From Xylophilus sp. GW821-FHT01B05 (GTDB lineage Bacteria > Pseudomonadota > Gammaproteobacteria > Burkholderiales > Burkholderiaceae_C), in contig CP152408.1 in assembly GCA_038961845.1 (NCBI GenBank), positions 2,170,001 through 2,234,000 of the forward strand: DNA of 64,000 nucleotides. The letters run 5' to 3'. The notes beneath the pieces are model-generated. The model saw nothing but the letters and a program-made list of their open reading frames with translations. It did not search any database and was not told the DNA's origin. Shown one piece after another: positions 17,175-26,502 of the stretch; position 1 is the stretch's first letter; each line of letters opens with the position of its first letter. Position numbers and translations under genes: made by a program.

Positions 17175-18467
17175 TTGGCACAAGTTCGCAGAACACTCCT
17201 CGGGCCAACCGCAACACTGGCAACCTTGCCGGCTGCGGCTTTCAGCGTGCCACCAGAAAAAACCACCGTACTGAAGGCGGGCGCCGATTCCGTGCTGGCC
17301 CGTGCCGTGGCATCCGGCGACACAGCCGGCGTAGCTGCTGCGGTGATTACTCGCGATCAGACCCTCTACGTCGGAGCGCAGGGAGTGCACACGCTCGGCG
17401 CCACCGCCGCAATGGACCTGGACACGGTGATGCTCATCGCCTCCATGACCAAGCCGATCACGAGCGCCGCAGCCATGCAACTGGTCGAGCAGGGCAGGTT
17501 GAGCTTGGACGATCCAGCTGCCGCAGTTGTCCCCGAGCTGGGCGCTCTCAAGGTCCTGCAGGGCTGGGACGCGAATGGTGTGCCCCTGCTGCGTGATGCC
17601 AAGGGGCAGCTCACTCTGCGGCATCTGCTCACCCACACGTCCGGGTTCGCCTATGAGATATGGAATGCGAACCTTGGGCGCTTCTGCCGAACACAGAACA
17701 TCCCCGGCGTGCTGACGGGACAGAAAGCGGCGCTGCGCGTGCCTCTGTGCTTTGACCCCGGCACGCGCTGGGAATATGGCTTAGGCATCGATTGGGTGGG
17801 CCAGCTTGTCGAGGCCGCCAGCGGCCTGAGCTTGGGTGAATACTTCCAACGCAGCATCACAGGTCCGCTGGGCATGGACAGCACGGCGTTCAAGATCAGC
17901 GCGGCCATGCGCACTCGACTTGCAGGCATGCACTTGCGCGGCGATGACGGAAAACTGTCGGTGATCGATCTCGGCAAAGTGCAAGATCCCGAGTTCGAAT
18001 CGGGCGGCGCGGGCCTGTACTCCACAGCCAACGATTACCTGAAGTTCATGCGCATGATCCTCAATGGGGGGCAGGGCAATGGCAACCAAATCCTGCAGCC
18101 GGAGACGGTGGCCCTGATGTCGCGCAATGCCATGGGTGCGCTTCGCGTGAGGAAGCTGCCAACGCAGATCCCCTTTTTCTCGCGCGACGTGGAATTTTTC
18201 CCTGGCGTGCCCACCACCTGGAGCCTGGGCTTCATGGTCAACGAGGGCGCGGCGCCCACCGGCCGCAGCCCCGGCAGCCTGGGGTGGGCGGGACTGGTCA
18301 ACACGTACTTCTGGATCGACCCCAGTCTGAGCATCGCAGGCCTGGCCATGACGCAGGCTCTGCCGTTCGCGGACCCGAGAACCCTTGACCTGTTCTACGA
18401 TTTTGAAAAGAGCGTCTACGCCTCGCTGAACTGCAGCCTTGAAGGGAGGGTCACCGCCTCAGATTGA
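17175..18467 (+). CDS. Serine hydrolase, class C beta-lactamase/esterase-like
   Basis: A 430-residue protein that starts at TTG 17175, chosen because it follows the leader CACGGAGACA by four bases, just as the two neighbouring genes do; this gives a signal-like N-terminus (TLATLPAAAFS). The nucleophile motif SMTK is at about residues 90-93, the tyrosine motif YGL at 201-203 and HTSGF lies between. This is the penicillin-binding/EstB-type beta-lactamase fold, most often an esterase in catabolic loci. It precedes a Bug protein and flavin reductase on the same strand and is divergent from the tautomerase-AraC regulator. It may hydrolyse an ester or lactone substrate of the pathway. Confidence 0.85.
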   Translation: MAQVRRTLLGPTATLATLPAAAFSVPPEKTTVLKAGADSVLARAVASGDTAGVAAAVITRDQTLYVGAQGVHTLGATAAMDLDTVMLIASMTKPITSAAAMQLVEQGRLSLDDPAAAVVPELGALKVLQGWDANGVPLLRDAKGQLTLRHLLTHTSGFAYEIWNANLGRFCRTQNIPGVLTGQKAALRVPLCFDPGTRWEYGLGIDWVGQLVEAASGLSLGEYFQRSITGPLGMDSTAFKISAAMRTRLAGMHLRGDDGKLSVIDLGKVQDPEFESGGAGLYSTANDYLKFMRMILNGGQGNGNQILQPETVALMSRNAMGALRVRKLPTQIPFFSRDVEFFPGVPTTWSLGFMVNEGAAPTGRSPGSLGWAGLVNTYFWIDPSLSIAGLAMTQALPFADPRTLDLFYDFEKSVYASLNCSLEGRVTASD

Positions 18468-18538
18468 CTGTGCAGCATCCATGACATGGCTGATCACAAC
18501 ACTTTGCCGGCCTTTTCGACTGGCGCACGGAGACAAAC

Positions 18539-19531
18539 ATGAAAACACCGATCCGCAGACTCTTTGAGACCGCCCTTGTTGCGGTCGCGCTTTGTGGTGC
18601 CGCGGCCACCGCCAACGCGCAGCCCTATCCGAACAAGCCCATCCTGATCAAGGTTGCCTATCCTGCCGGGTTTGGCGTCGACGCCTCAGTGCGGCCATCC
18701 GTACCCGTGCTGCAGCGCGCCCTTGGACAGTCTCTTCTGGTTGACAACATGCCTGGCGCGAACGGCTCCATCGCGGCGATGAACGTGCTGAACGCGTCGC
18801 CCGACGGATACACCTTGCTCGCAACCGCCGGTCCGGACTTCGTTGTGGCGCCGCTCACGGTCGCTTCGGCCAAGTACACGTTCGACAGCTTCAAGCTCAT
18901 TGGTTCGTTCGGGATTGCGGACATGGTCCTCGTCAGCCATCCCGACCGGCCTTTCAACACCCTCAACGCACTCGTCGAACAGTTGCAAAAGCCTGACGCG
19001 AAGGAGCTTTCCATCGCCCATTGGGGTCAAGGCACGCTCGCTCATCTCGCGGCCGCTGAATTCCAGGGGCGTGTCGGCGCCAAGTTGCTGGAGGTGCCCT
19101 ACAAAGGCATCGCTCCAATTGCCACGGCCGTCGGCGGCGGAGAGGTGGACCTCGCCTTTGTCCCGCTTGCGGGACCAGTTCTGGGAATGATTCAGACCGG
19201 GCGCATCAAGGCCATCGCCATCGCGAGCCCCAAGCGGCATCCGCTCCTGCCGAACTTGGCGACGCTGAGCGAGGACGATCGGTTCAAGAACTTCGAGTTC
19301 GGCATCTGGACCGGCCTGTTCACGCCCGCACGCACACCCGATTCCGTCGCTGCGCGCCTGAGCACGGCCTTTCGAGAATGGAATGACAGTCCGGAATTCC
19401 TGGCGCTCGCAACCGCGCAGGGTTTGCGCAAGCTGGACTCCATGACCCCCCCGCAGGCCGCGACCTTCTTGCGTGCAGAGAACGAAAAGTTCATCAATAT
19501 CGCCAAGACGCTTCATTTGGTGGCGCAATAG
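18539..19531 (+). CDS. Bug-family tripartite tricarboxylate transporter substrate-binding protein
   Basis: A 330-residue periplasmic binding protein with signal peptide ending ANAQ. Typical Bug/TctC landmarks follow: YPNKPILIKVAYPAGFG, QSLLVDNMPGANGSIAA, SPDGYTLLATAG and LEVPYKGIAPI. The CACGGAGACA leader sits three bases ahead of ATG 18539. No tctA or tctB membrane genes are present, so it either shares a remote permease or acts as a solute sensor. Its placement between hydrolase and flavin reductase suggests capture of the pathway's acid substrate. Confidence 0.93.
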   Translation: MKTPIRRLFETALVAVALCGAAATANAQPYPNKPILIKVAYPAGFGVDASVRPSVPVLQRALGQSLLVDNMPGANGSIAAMNVLNASPDGYTLLATAGPDFVVAPLTVASAKYTFDSFKLIGSFGIADMVLVSHPDRPFNTLNALVEQLQKPDAKELSIAHWGQGTLAHLAAAEFQGRVGAKLLEVPYKGIAPIATAVGGGEVDLAFVPLAGPVLGMIQTGRIKAIAIASPKRHPLLPNLATLSEDDRFKNFEFGIWTGLFTPARTPDSVAARLSTAFREWNDSPEFLALATAQGLRKLDSMTPPQAATFLRAENEKFINIAKTLHLVAQ

Positions 19532-19554
19532 CGCCGCTACAGAAAGGCTCCCAG

Positions 19555-20211
19555 ATGACCGTTCGAGACTTTCACTACTACGAGCCCGCCAAGGGTCACG
19601 GGCTGAGCCACAACCCGCTCAATGCGCTGGTAGCGCCGCGGCCTATCGGCTGGATCTCGTCACGCGACGCCCAGGGGCGGGTCAATCTCGCACCCTACAG
19701 TTTCTTCAATGCGTTCAACTACGATCCACCGATCATCGGATTTTCTTCGATCGCCTGGAAAGATAGCGTTCAGAACGCATCGGAAACGGGCGAGTTCACC
19801 TGGAACCTGGTCACGCGAGAACTCGGCGATCAGATGAATCAGACCTCGGCACCGCTTCCGCATGGAGAGGACGAATTCCCCTTCGCCGGCCTCACAGCGG
19901 TGGCGGGCCGCATGGTCAACGTCCCGAGGGTGGGCGAAAGCCGCGCAGCCATGGAATGCAAGGTGATCGACATCGTGCAATTCCGAAACACCGCGGGCGA
20001 AAAGGTAGGTGGCTGGCTGGTGCTGGGCGAAGTGGTGGGCGTGTACATAGACATGGCACTTCTGAAAGACGGCGTCTATCAGACGGCAGAGGCGTATCCG
20101 ATCATGCGTTCCGGGGGGCTGAATGACTATGTTCAGGTTTCGCCAGAGAATGTTTTCCAGATCGCGCGGCTCGCGGGCGCCAGCGGCCCGTCGTCGCATG
20201 GCAAGGGATAG
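19555..20211 (+). CDS. Flavin reductase-like domain protein
   Basis: A 218-residue FMN-binding split-barrel protein of the DIM6/NTAB family. Characteristic segments are NALVAPRPIGWISSRDAQGRVNLAPYSFFNAFNYDPP shortened here to its core PRPIGWISSRD and NLAPYSFFNAF, and later TWNLVTRELGDQMN. Members reduce free flavin for two-component monooxygenases or act on small substrates themselves. It follows the Bug gene by 23 bases and closes the operon opposite the tautomerase-AraC regulator. No partner monooxygenase is in the same operon. Confidence 0.85.
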   Translation: MTVRDFHYYEPAKGHGLSHNPLNALVAPRPIGWISSRDAQGRVNLAPYSFFNAFNYDPPIIGFSSIAWKDSVQNASETGEFTWNLVTRELGDQMNQTSAPLPHGEDEFPFAGLTAVAGRMVNVPRVGESRAAMECKVIDIVQFRNTAGEKVGGWLVLGEVVGVYIDMALLKDGVYQTAEAYPIMRSGGLNDYVQVSPENVFQIARLAGASGPSSHGKG

Positions 20212-20297
20212 CAACATCCGCTGGGGAAGTTCTGCATAAAGCAGAGCCGAACGAGGTAGTGCTCTGAGCAGTTGGAATCCTCTTCTATAAGGTCGCG

Positions 20298-20319
20298 TGG
20301 CGGCAGCGCGAAGCCGCCA
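20298..20319. terminator. Hairpin downstream of flavin reductase gene
   Basis: TGGCGGC (20298-20304) and GCCGCCA (20313-20319) form a seven-pair stem with an eight-base loop, about 90 bases beyond the flavin reductase stop. No U-run follows, so its role as terminator is uncertain. Confidence 0.3.
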
Positions 20320-20391
20320 GCGGGGTGCAGTAGTGGTCATTTCTGCCGCAATGCAGCCCTTTTGAGCTCTTTCGCCCCTTCGCAGGCGCAC

Positions 20392-20616
20392 TCATGCCTG
20401 CGCTCCCAGCAGTTTGCCGCGCACCGTCCACAGGTTGGATAGCGCAAACCATGGGCGCATGGCGATGTGCCACTGCACGCCCGCCTTGGCATCGGGCCTC
20501 TTGCTTACTCCCTGGTAGCCGGCGTCCCCAAAGGCATCGACCTCCTCCCCGTGCAGGAGGCTGTTGGCTTCAACGACATCGCTGACGTGGCCTGATGTGC
20601 CGCGCACGGTGTTCAG
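20392..20616 (-). pseudogene. IS5-family transposase remnant with internal deletion
   Basis: The minus-strand frame reads GTSGHVSDVVEANSLLHGEE, then DAFGDAGYQGVSKRPDAKAG and VQWHIAMRP, which is the middle of an IS5-type DDE transposase. It then jumps straight to WFALSNLWTVRGKLLGAQA, the normal C-terminus of these proteins. About 60 residues are missing between. The upstream side is joined to a broken biotin carboxylase gene, showing that the element once inserted there. A GAGCTCTTTCGCCCC sequence near 20363-20377 may be a decayed IS end. Confidence 0.7.
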
Positions 20617-20789
20617 ATAGGCGGCGCGGCGCTGCCGGCGAGTGCTACGGAGCAGTCGGCCCGCAGGCGGTGCAGCGCCTGCACGTCGTCTTCGGAATAC
20701 ACGGCGACGGACTGCAATCCGAGATCGGTCGCCGCCCGGGCAATCCGGATGGCGATCTCGCCTCTGTTCGCGATCAGAATCCTTTGCAT
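20613..20789 (-). pseudogene. Biotin carboxylase, 5' fragment
   Basis: From ATG 20789 the minus strand encodes [20 protein letters not shown] followed by a [15 protein letters not shown] and [16 protein letters not shown] stretch. This is the unmistakable N-terminus of an ATP-grasp biotin carboxylase subunit of an acyl-CoA carboxylase. A frameshift follows and a neighbouring frame continues with AAYLN, where homology passes into the IS5 remnant. Only about 60 of some 450 residues remain, so the gene is dead. Confidence 0.75.
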
Positions 20790-20835
20790 CGTCATGGCAG
20801 ACACAGCACCCCTGCGCGCGCCAGGGCAGGCGCAC

Positions 20836-21504
20836 TCATTCCAGGATCGTCAGGAATTCGTCGTCGGGGGCCCGGTCCGTGCGCAGGGAGTTGACGGGGT
20901 GCGACGCGTCGCCGTAGCCCAGGGCCATGCCGCAGAACACCATCAGGTGCGGCGGCAGACCGAGAAACTCGCCGATCGACTTGTGCCACAGTGCCCAGCC
21001 CTCCTGGGCGCAGGTGTTCAGGCCGCGTTCCTGCGCGAGCAGCATCACCGACTGCAGGTACATGCCGAGGTCGGCCCACTGCCCGGGCTGCATCTGGCGG
21101 TCGATCGTTAGGATCAGCCCCACCGGCGCCCCGAAGAATTCGAAGTTGCGCTTGAACTGGGCCTTGCGTGCCTCCTTGTCTTCGCGCGGAATTCCCAGCA
21201 CGCGGTAGAGATCCTCCCCGTTCTTGTACCTTCGGGTCTTGTAGGGCTCCGACAGGTCCGGCGGATAGATCTTGTACTCGGTGCCTTCGCCCATGGGCAG
21301 ATCCACCGCGCGCTCCCGGATGAGCGACCGAAAGCGGTTGAGTGTTTCTCCAGTCAGTGCCCATATGTGCCAGGGCTGGAGATTGCCACCCGACGGCGAG
21401 CGGCCCGCCGCCACCAGGATGTCCTTGACGAGCGCGACCGGCACGGGCTTGTCCAGGAAGGCGCGGGTGGACACCCGCGCATTAAGAGCTTCTGCTACTT
21501 GCAT
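20836..21504 (-). CDS. Nitroreductase-family FMN oxidoreductase
   Basis: A 222-residue flavin enzyme. ATG 21504 is preceded by AGAGGAA; a longer frame to 21591 lacks homology and overlaps the AMP-ligase remnant. The FMN-binding pattern is clear: [27 protein letters not shown] with the phosphate-binding residues, [20 protein letters not shown] and [10 protein letters not shown] at the C-terminus. These proteins reduce nitroaromatics, quinones or enones using NAD(P)H. It is flanked on both sides by degraded genes, so its operon partners may have been lost. Confidence 0.88.
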   Translation of the reverse strand: MQVAEALNARVSTRAFLDKPVPVALVKDILVAAGRSPSGGNLQPWHIWALTGETLNRFRSLIRERAVDLPMGEGTEYKIYPPDLSEPYKTRRYKNGEDLYRVLGIPREDKEARKAQFKRNFEFFGAPVGLILTIDRQMQPGQWADLGMYLQSVMLLAQERGLNTCAQEGWALWHKSIGEFLGLPPHLMVFCGMALGYGDASHPVNSLRTDRAPDDEFLTILE

Positions 21505-22079
21505 GTGTTTCCTCTGTTGTTGGCGTGCCGGAAGATGGCGCGCTCGAATTTCTTGCGGCGGATGAAGACGCCATGCTGCTCGCGGTCCCACGTATCTGCG
21601 GTCAGCCCCTCATCCCGAAGCACGTGCTTCATGACCTTCTGGATCGGCGTATTGGGAAGCTCGGGCACGATGCGCACGGGATGTTCTCACCACGGCGGCG
21701 AATGGCATCCTTCAGCCGGTCGACGAAGTAATAGTCTCCGTCTCGCAAAAACCGAAAGCTGTCGCCCGTGTGAAACCATCCACTGCGCCAGGCGCGCGCA
21801 GTGACAGCCGTATCCTTGTAGTAGCCCTGCGTCAGCTCCGACGGCTGTTCTGTCCTCAGCACGAGCTCTCCGCGGTCGCCCGCTGCCACATCGAAATCGT
21901 GCGCGTCCACGAGCCGCGCCTCGACACCCGCCCGCAGCCTGCCGCAGGAGCCGGTTGAAGTAGGATTCATCGCGGAGACCAGCGGCATGGATGTTTCCGT
22001 CATCTTGTACAGCGTGTACATCCACCGAGAACCGGCGACCGAACGCCAACGCTTCGTAGGTCAGCGGGATCGCCACCAC
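21495..22079 (-). pseudogene. AMP-dependent acyl-CoA ligase, degraded
   Basis: Pieces of one ligase are found in order on the minus strand in different frames. ALAFGRRFSVDV (near 22050-22020) is followed after a frameshift by YTLYKMTETSMPLVSAMNP, RLRAGVEARLVDAHDFDV, HTGDSFRF and IRRRGENI. After a deletion comes the C-terminal tail VPELPNTPIQKVMKHVLRDE, ending at TAG 21495. The family resembles crotonobetaine/carnitine-CoA ligase (CaiC). At least two frameshifts and loss of the hinge-to-lysine segment make it non-functional. Its tail overlaps the nitroreductase start by ten bases. Confidence 0.75.
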
Positions 22080-22084
22080 TTTCC

Positions 22085-22177
22085 TCAGACCGCTGCCGGA
22101 CTGCTCGCCTGTGCAGTCACTTCGGCTTCGACCTCGTAAGAGGAGAAGTTCTCACCGTGACGCCGGATCGCAGTGAC
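22085..22177 (-). pseudogene. Second AMP-ligase fragment (hinge region)
   Basis: The minus-strand frame contains AIRRHGENFSSYEVEAEVTA, which is the hinge and start of the C-terminal domain of an acyl-CoA ligase. It lies upstream of the piece that encodes earlier parts of such a protein, so it comes from a duplicated or rearranged copy and not from simple decay of one gene. Confidence 0.6.
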
Positions 22178-22250
22178 ACGTTGATCGAGGTGCTTTTCAA
22201 AGGTCTGGGAAGTCACGCCAACGTGGACAACAGCGGGCCTCTGAACCTTT

Positions 22251-23858
22251 TCAGTCAACGTCATCCAGCACCAAAGACGCAGCCTTCTCACCAATCATCA
22301 TTGATGGCGCGTTAGTGTTGGCGCACACGATCGTAGGCATTATCGAAGCATCGGCGACCCTCAGCCCTCTAAGTCCGTGCACGCGCAGGCGATGGTCGAC
22401 TACTGCCCCACGGTCGGTGGAGGGGCCCATCTTGCAAGTGCCCACCGGGTGATAGGTCGTGCCGAAGTTGTTCTGCACGTAGTCGCGCAGCTCTACGTCG
22501 CTCTGGACTTGTCGACCTGGTCGGATCTCATCAAGAATTTGGTGAGCCAGCGGTGCCTGACCAAGAATCCGCCGAGTGATGCGAAGTCCTTCGATCAGCA
22601 CATCCATGTCCGCCGGATCTTCAAAGAAGTGCGGCTCGATGATCGGCAGGTCGGCCGCCAATGACGATCGCAAGCGTAGCCGGCCGCGACTCGCCGGACG
22701 CAGCAGGGCAACGAACACATTGAACCCATGCTGCCTCGGGATCACGGAACCGATGGTCCTCAGCATCGGCATGAACTCAAGCTTGATGGTCGGACTTTTC
22801 GACTGCCCGTCATGATTGAGAAAACCTCCACACTGGATCACACTTTCGGCCAATACGCCCTTACGTCGAAACAAATACTTTAAGGGCGCATTGGCCAGGC
22901 TCGGGGCACCCGCGAATGTGAGTCCGATGCTCTTGTGCCCCCTCTCGCTGGCGGACACCAGGGCGCAGGCATGGTCTTGGTAGTTCTGGCCCACGCCCGC
23001 AAGCACATGTCGAACTGTGATTCCGGCGGCGTTCAGCTCCTGTGCATCACCGATTCCAGAAAGCATAAGAAGTTGGGGCGAATTCATGGTTCCGCCGCAC
23101 AGAATGACTTCCTTGCTCGCGCGCAAATCGACCATCATGCCGTCCCGCAAGACGGAAACGCCCACGACATGGTCGTCTTCGATCAGAAGCTTTTGAACGA
23201 CCGTGTTGCACATCAAGTGCAGGTTCTTGCGCTCCATCGCAGGATGAAGGAAGGCACGTGCGCTGGTCAGGCGCTCACCTCGGGTCATGGTCAGATGGTG
23301 ACGGCCAAAGCCATGAATCGACGCTCCGTTCATGTCACCGTTGAACGGGTACCCGGCATTCACTGCCGACTGAATGAACGACGCAGAAAGCGGGTGCAGG
23401 TCCTTGATGCCTTCGACACGAAGTTCGCCGTCGCTGCCATGGTAGGTAGATGCTCCGTCCTCGAAATTCTCGTGGCACTTAAAGAAGGGGAGCACGTCTT
23501 TAAAACTCCATCCTGAATTGCCCGCTTCGGCCCAGGCGTCGTAATCCTCAGGATGTCCGCGCAGATACAGCATGCCATTGATGGCGCTTGTACCGCCAGC
23601 AATGCGGCCACGCGGACTCGGAACCCGGCGTTCGGGCTTCGAAGCATCGCCGACGAGCAGTTCATGGGCCCAATGCGTCGCGGTCTGGCGCATAAGTGCG
23701 ATCATGCCCATGGGGATGCGCGTGAGATGGCGGTACATTCCGCTTCGATCAGACGGGCCTGCTTCCAGCAGCGCGACGGAGTGCTTGCCGTCCGCCGTCA
23801 GCCGGTTTGCCACGACGCACCCAGCAGATCCGGCGCCCACCACGATGTAGTCGAACAT
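22251..23858 (-). CDS. GMC-family FAD oxidoreductase (choline dehydrogenase-like)
   Basis: About 535 residues. The N-terminal FAD fold FDYIVVGAGSAGCVVANRL and GMC signature 1 (PRGRIAGGTSAINGMLYLRG) are present. Signature 2 is GGTMNSPQLLMLSGIG, and the C-terminus has the active-site histidine region TTYHPVGTCKMG with VADASIMPTIVCANTNAP. The enzyme oxidises an alcohol to an aldehyde. The aldehyde dehydrogenase gene just upstream on the same strand (87 bases) would take the product to the acid. ATG 23858 was taken; a GTG six bases earlier is possible. Substrate unknown. Confidence 0.92.
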   Translation of the reverse strand: MFDYIVVGAGSAGCVVANRLTADGKHSVALLEAGPSDRSGMYRHLTRIPMGMIALMRQTATHWAHELLVGDASKPERRVPSPRGRIAGGTSAINGMLYLRGHPEDYDAWAEAGNSGWSFKDVLPFFKCHENFEDGASTYHGSDGELRVEGIKDLHPLSASFIQSAVNAGYPFNGDMNGASIHGFGRHHLTMTRGERLTSARAFLHPAMERKNLHLMCNTVVQKLLIEDDHVVGVSVLRDGMMVDLRASKEVILCGGTMNSPQLLMLSGIGDAQELNAAGITVRHVLAGVGQNYQDHACALVSASERGHKSIGLTFAGAPSLANAPLKYLFRRKGVLAESVIQCGGFLNHDGQSKSPTIKLEFMPMLRTIGSVIPRQHGFNVFVALLRPASRGRLRLRSSLAADLPIIEPHFFEDPADMDVLIEGLRITRRILGQAPLAHQILDEIRPGRQVQSDVELRDYVQNNFGTTYHPVGTCKMGPSTDRGAVVDHRLRVHGLRGLRVADASIMPTIVCANTNAPSMMIGEKAASLVLDDVD

Positions 23859-23944
23859 GGTCACTTTCTTTCCAAACTGTCAGTCAATGGCTGGGCCAGC
23901 GATAAGCCTGACCGAGGCCGAGGGGGCAAGGGATGAAGGCACGT

Positions 23945-25372
23945 TCAAGCAGACGGTAGATGCAGCACGGTCTCGCGAGTGAACTGGGCAAGGCTCTCGG
24001 CACCGCCGAACTCGACGCCGTAGCCCGACTGCTTGACACCGCCCACGGGGGCATTCAGGCTGATGTCCATGTGGTTGTTCACCCACGCCGTTCCAACTTC
24101 CAGGCGCCTGGCCAACGCACCTGCCCGCTCGACATCGGGCGACCACACCGAGCCGCCCAGCCCAAGGGACGACGCGTTGGCGCGCTCGAGGGCATCTTCT
24201 TCGTCACTGAATCGGATGATGGGAAGAACCGGACAGAACTGCTCGTCATCGACAAGCTGCGACCCGTCTGCGATGTTGGTGACGATGGTTGGGCGCACAA
24301 AGTACCCGGGGCCGTGCGTTTCACCTCCGGCGGCAACAACGCCTTCTTGCCGTGCTGCGTCAATGATGGCCTGCGCGCGAGCGTATTGCCCCTGGTTTTG
24401 GACCGGGCCGATCTGCGTGCGAGCGTCCATGCCATCGCCCACTACGGCGGCCTGGGCCCTGAGCACCAGTTCGTTGGTCAGTTGTGCATAAATGCGCTCG
24501 TGCACGTACAGCCTTTTGATGGCAAGACAGGTCTGCCCGGCATTCTGAAAGGCTGCCCTGAAAATGGAATCTGCGATCTGGGTTGGATGGGAATCCGACA
24601 GTACGATGGCGGCGTCATTCCCCCCCAGTTCAAGCACCAGATGCTTGACGTCGTTGCCGGCTTCGCGGGCGATTTGCCGTCCCACCTTGGTGGAGCCTGT
24701 GAACGACACCAGATCGATCTTCGGATGGCGCACTAGCAACGCACCTAGGTCATTGGCATCCGTGATGATGTTCAACACGCCTGCGGGCAGCAGATGCCGG
24801 ACAAGCTCGCCGAATCGCAGTGTTGCAATGGGAGTGTTCGGCGAGGGTTTCAGAACGACGGTGTTCCCTGCCATCAAGGCTACGGAAATCTTGGATGCCA
24901 TCGTCATCAGGGGATAGTTCCATGTCGCGATCGCACCTACCACGCCAAGTGGCGAGCGAAAGCCCGTGATGGATCGATTCGCTTGGCGCTCATACGGCTG
25001 TGGCTCTAGACGCAAGCGCGCGACCGACTCGAAGGCAGCAGCCGCGAACTGCAGTTCACGTCGGGATCCGGCCAGCGGCTTTCCCTGCTCCAACGTGATC
25101 AGCTGCGCCAGCTCTTCGCCGTTGTCGCGGATGCAAACGGCGAGCGAGCTGAGCACCGAGGCGCGATGCGCCCATTCGGTTCTTGCCCACCTCGGCGCGG
25201 CGTCAGAGGCTGATTGCACGGCTTGATCAAGCTGCGCCTCGCTCGCGATGCTTACGGTGGCGAACGCTGCGCCAGTCGCGGGATTGACGACTTCGCTGGA
25301 TCTCTGTCCCTCCAGCAACTCGCCGTTGATGAGCAATCGGGGCATGGTCTGAGTTCGCATTTTCAATTTCAT
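23945..25372 (-). CDS. NAD(P)-dependent aldehyde dehydrogenase
   Basis: A 475-residue enzyme of the ALDH superfamily. Visible motifs are the NAD site GVVGAIATWNYPL and VVLKPSPNTP, FTGSTKVGRQIA, the glutamate motif LVLELGGNDAAIV and the catalytic cysteine in FQNAGQTCLAIKR. It resembles succinate-semialdehyde/benzaldehyde-type dehydrogenases. Paired with the GMC oxidoreductase it makes an alcohol-to-acid module. The start is uncertain among ATG 25372, 25360 and 25345 because none has a strong ribosome site. Confidence 0.92.
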   Translation of the reverse strand: MKLKMRTQTMPRLLINGELLEGQRSSEVVNPATGAAFATVSIASEAQLDQAVQSASDAAPRWARTEWAHRASVLSSLAVCIRDNGEELAQLITLEQGKPLAGSRRELQFAAAAFESVARLRLEPQPYERQANRSITGFRSPLGVVGAIATWNYPLMTMASKISVALMAGNTVVLKPSPNTPIATLRFGELVRHLLPAGVLNIITDANDLGALLVRHPKIDLVSFTGSTKVGRQIAREAGNDVKHLVLELGGNDAAIVLSDSHPTQIADSIFRAAFQNAGQTCLAIKRLYVHERIYAQLTNELVLRAQAAVVGDGMDARTQIGPVQNQGQYARAQAIIDAARQEGVVAAGGETHGPGYFVRPTIVTNIADGSQLVDDEQFCPVLPIIRFSDEEDALERANASSLGLGGSVWSPDVERAGALARRLEVGTAWVNNHMDISLNAPVGGVKQSGYGVEFGGAESLAQFTRETVLHLPSA

Positions 25373-25433
25373 TGGAGTCGTTGGCTATGCATGTGTATTC
25401 ACGCAGCCTGCAGGGATGGCTGCGCTGTCGACG

Positions 25434-26432
25434 TCAGTCGACTTTGATGCGGCTTTCCTTGATCACGCGTCCGAAAGCCTGCCGCTCCCGGTCGGCGATC
25501 GCCTTGATCTGCTCGGGGGACGAGCCTTGAGCTTCCACTCCAATCTCCATGAAGCGTTTGCGCAAGCCTTCATCGGACAGTGCTGCGGTCAGTTCGTGAT
25601 TCAGTCGTTGAATCAGGCTCGGCGGGGTGGATCCCGGCGCGTAGATGGTGAACCAGGAATCGAAATCTAGATCTCGATAGCCCAGTTCGCCAAGTGTCGG
25701 CACATGGGGAAACTGCGGTGACCTTTGAGCACTGGAGACTGCCAGCATTCGAAGTTTTCCCTCCCGCACGAACGGAAAGGACACGCCGCCGTCCATGAAG
25801 AAATCCAGATGGCCTGCCGCTAGGTCCTGAATCGCGGGCGGACCGCCTTTATAAGGAACGTGCAGCGCCTCGAATCCGGTGAACATTTCCGCCAAGAGAT
25901 GGGGCGTGCTTCCGATGCCGACCGATCCGAAGGTCAGTGGCTTGGGCTGCGCCTTTGCGTACTCGACGAACTCCTTAGCGTTTGAAACCGGCAAGTTCGC
26001 GCGTACGACCAGATGAAGGCGAATGCGCCCTGCGGCCGTGACAGGAGCCAGGTCCTTCTGCGGGTCGAAGCTCATCTTCTCGTACAGGAACGGGCTCACT
26101 GATTCGATGACGGTCGAGCACAGGCACATCGTGTAGCCATCGGCCGGCGATTTGGCGACGTAGTCCGCAGCCAGATTCCCGTTGGCGCCGGGCTTGTTCT
26201 CAACAACGACCGGTTGCCCGGTGCTCTGCGCCATCAAGTTGCCTATTGTTCGCGCCATGATGTCCGCGAGCCCGCCGGCCGTGAATGAAACAATGATGCG
26301 GATGGGTTTCTGAGGCCACTCTGCCACGGGGCCCGCGTTCCGGGGTTGGTTCGCTCCTTGCGCGCTGGTGATGCCACTGGTTGCGCAGAGCAACGCAGCG
26401 AGCGCCGCCGAAAGAACTTTAGATCGGATCAT
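25434..26432 (-). CDS. Bug-family substrate-binding protein
   Basis: A 332-residue Bug/TctC protein. ATG 26432 gives a clean signal peptide (VLSAALAALLCATSGITSAQG). Family segments WPQKPIRIIVSFTAGGLADI, VVVENKPGANGNLAADY and HVPYKGGPPAIQDL are seen. It lies between the aldehyde dehydrogenase gene and the first class II aldolase gene on the same strand, suggesting one transcription unit. No permease genes nearby. Confidence 0.93.
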   Translation of the reverse strand: MIRSKVLSAALAALLCATSGITSAQGANQPRNAGPVAEWPQKPIRIIVSFTAGGLADIMARTIGNLMAQSTGQPVVVENKPGANGNLAADYVAKSPADGYTMCLCSTVIESVSPFLYEKMSFDPQKDLAPVTAAGRIRLHLVVRANLPVSNAKEFVEYAKAQPKPLTFGSVGIGSTPHLLAEMFTGFEALHVPYKGGPPAIQDLAAGHLDFFMDGGVSFPFVREGKLRMLAVSSAQRSPQFPHVPTLGELGYRDLDFDSWFTIYAPGSTPPSLIQRLNHELTAALSDEGLRKRFMEIGVEAQGSSPEQIKAIADRERQAFGRVIKESRIKVD

Positions 26433-26502
26433 TTTTTGTCTCATGGGGTGCGTGCGCAGTGCGCAATCTGTTGGATTCAGATCGTGCAGAGCCCACGGAA
26501 CA

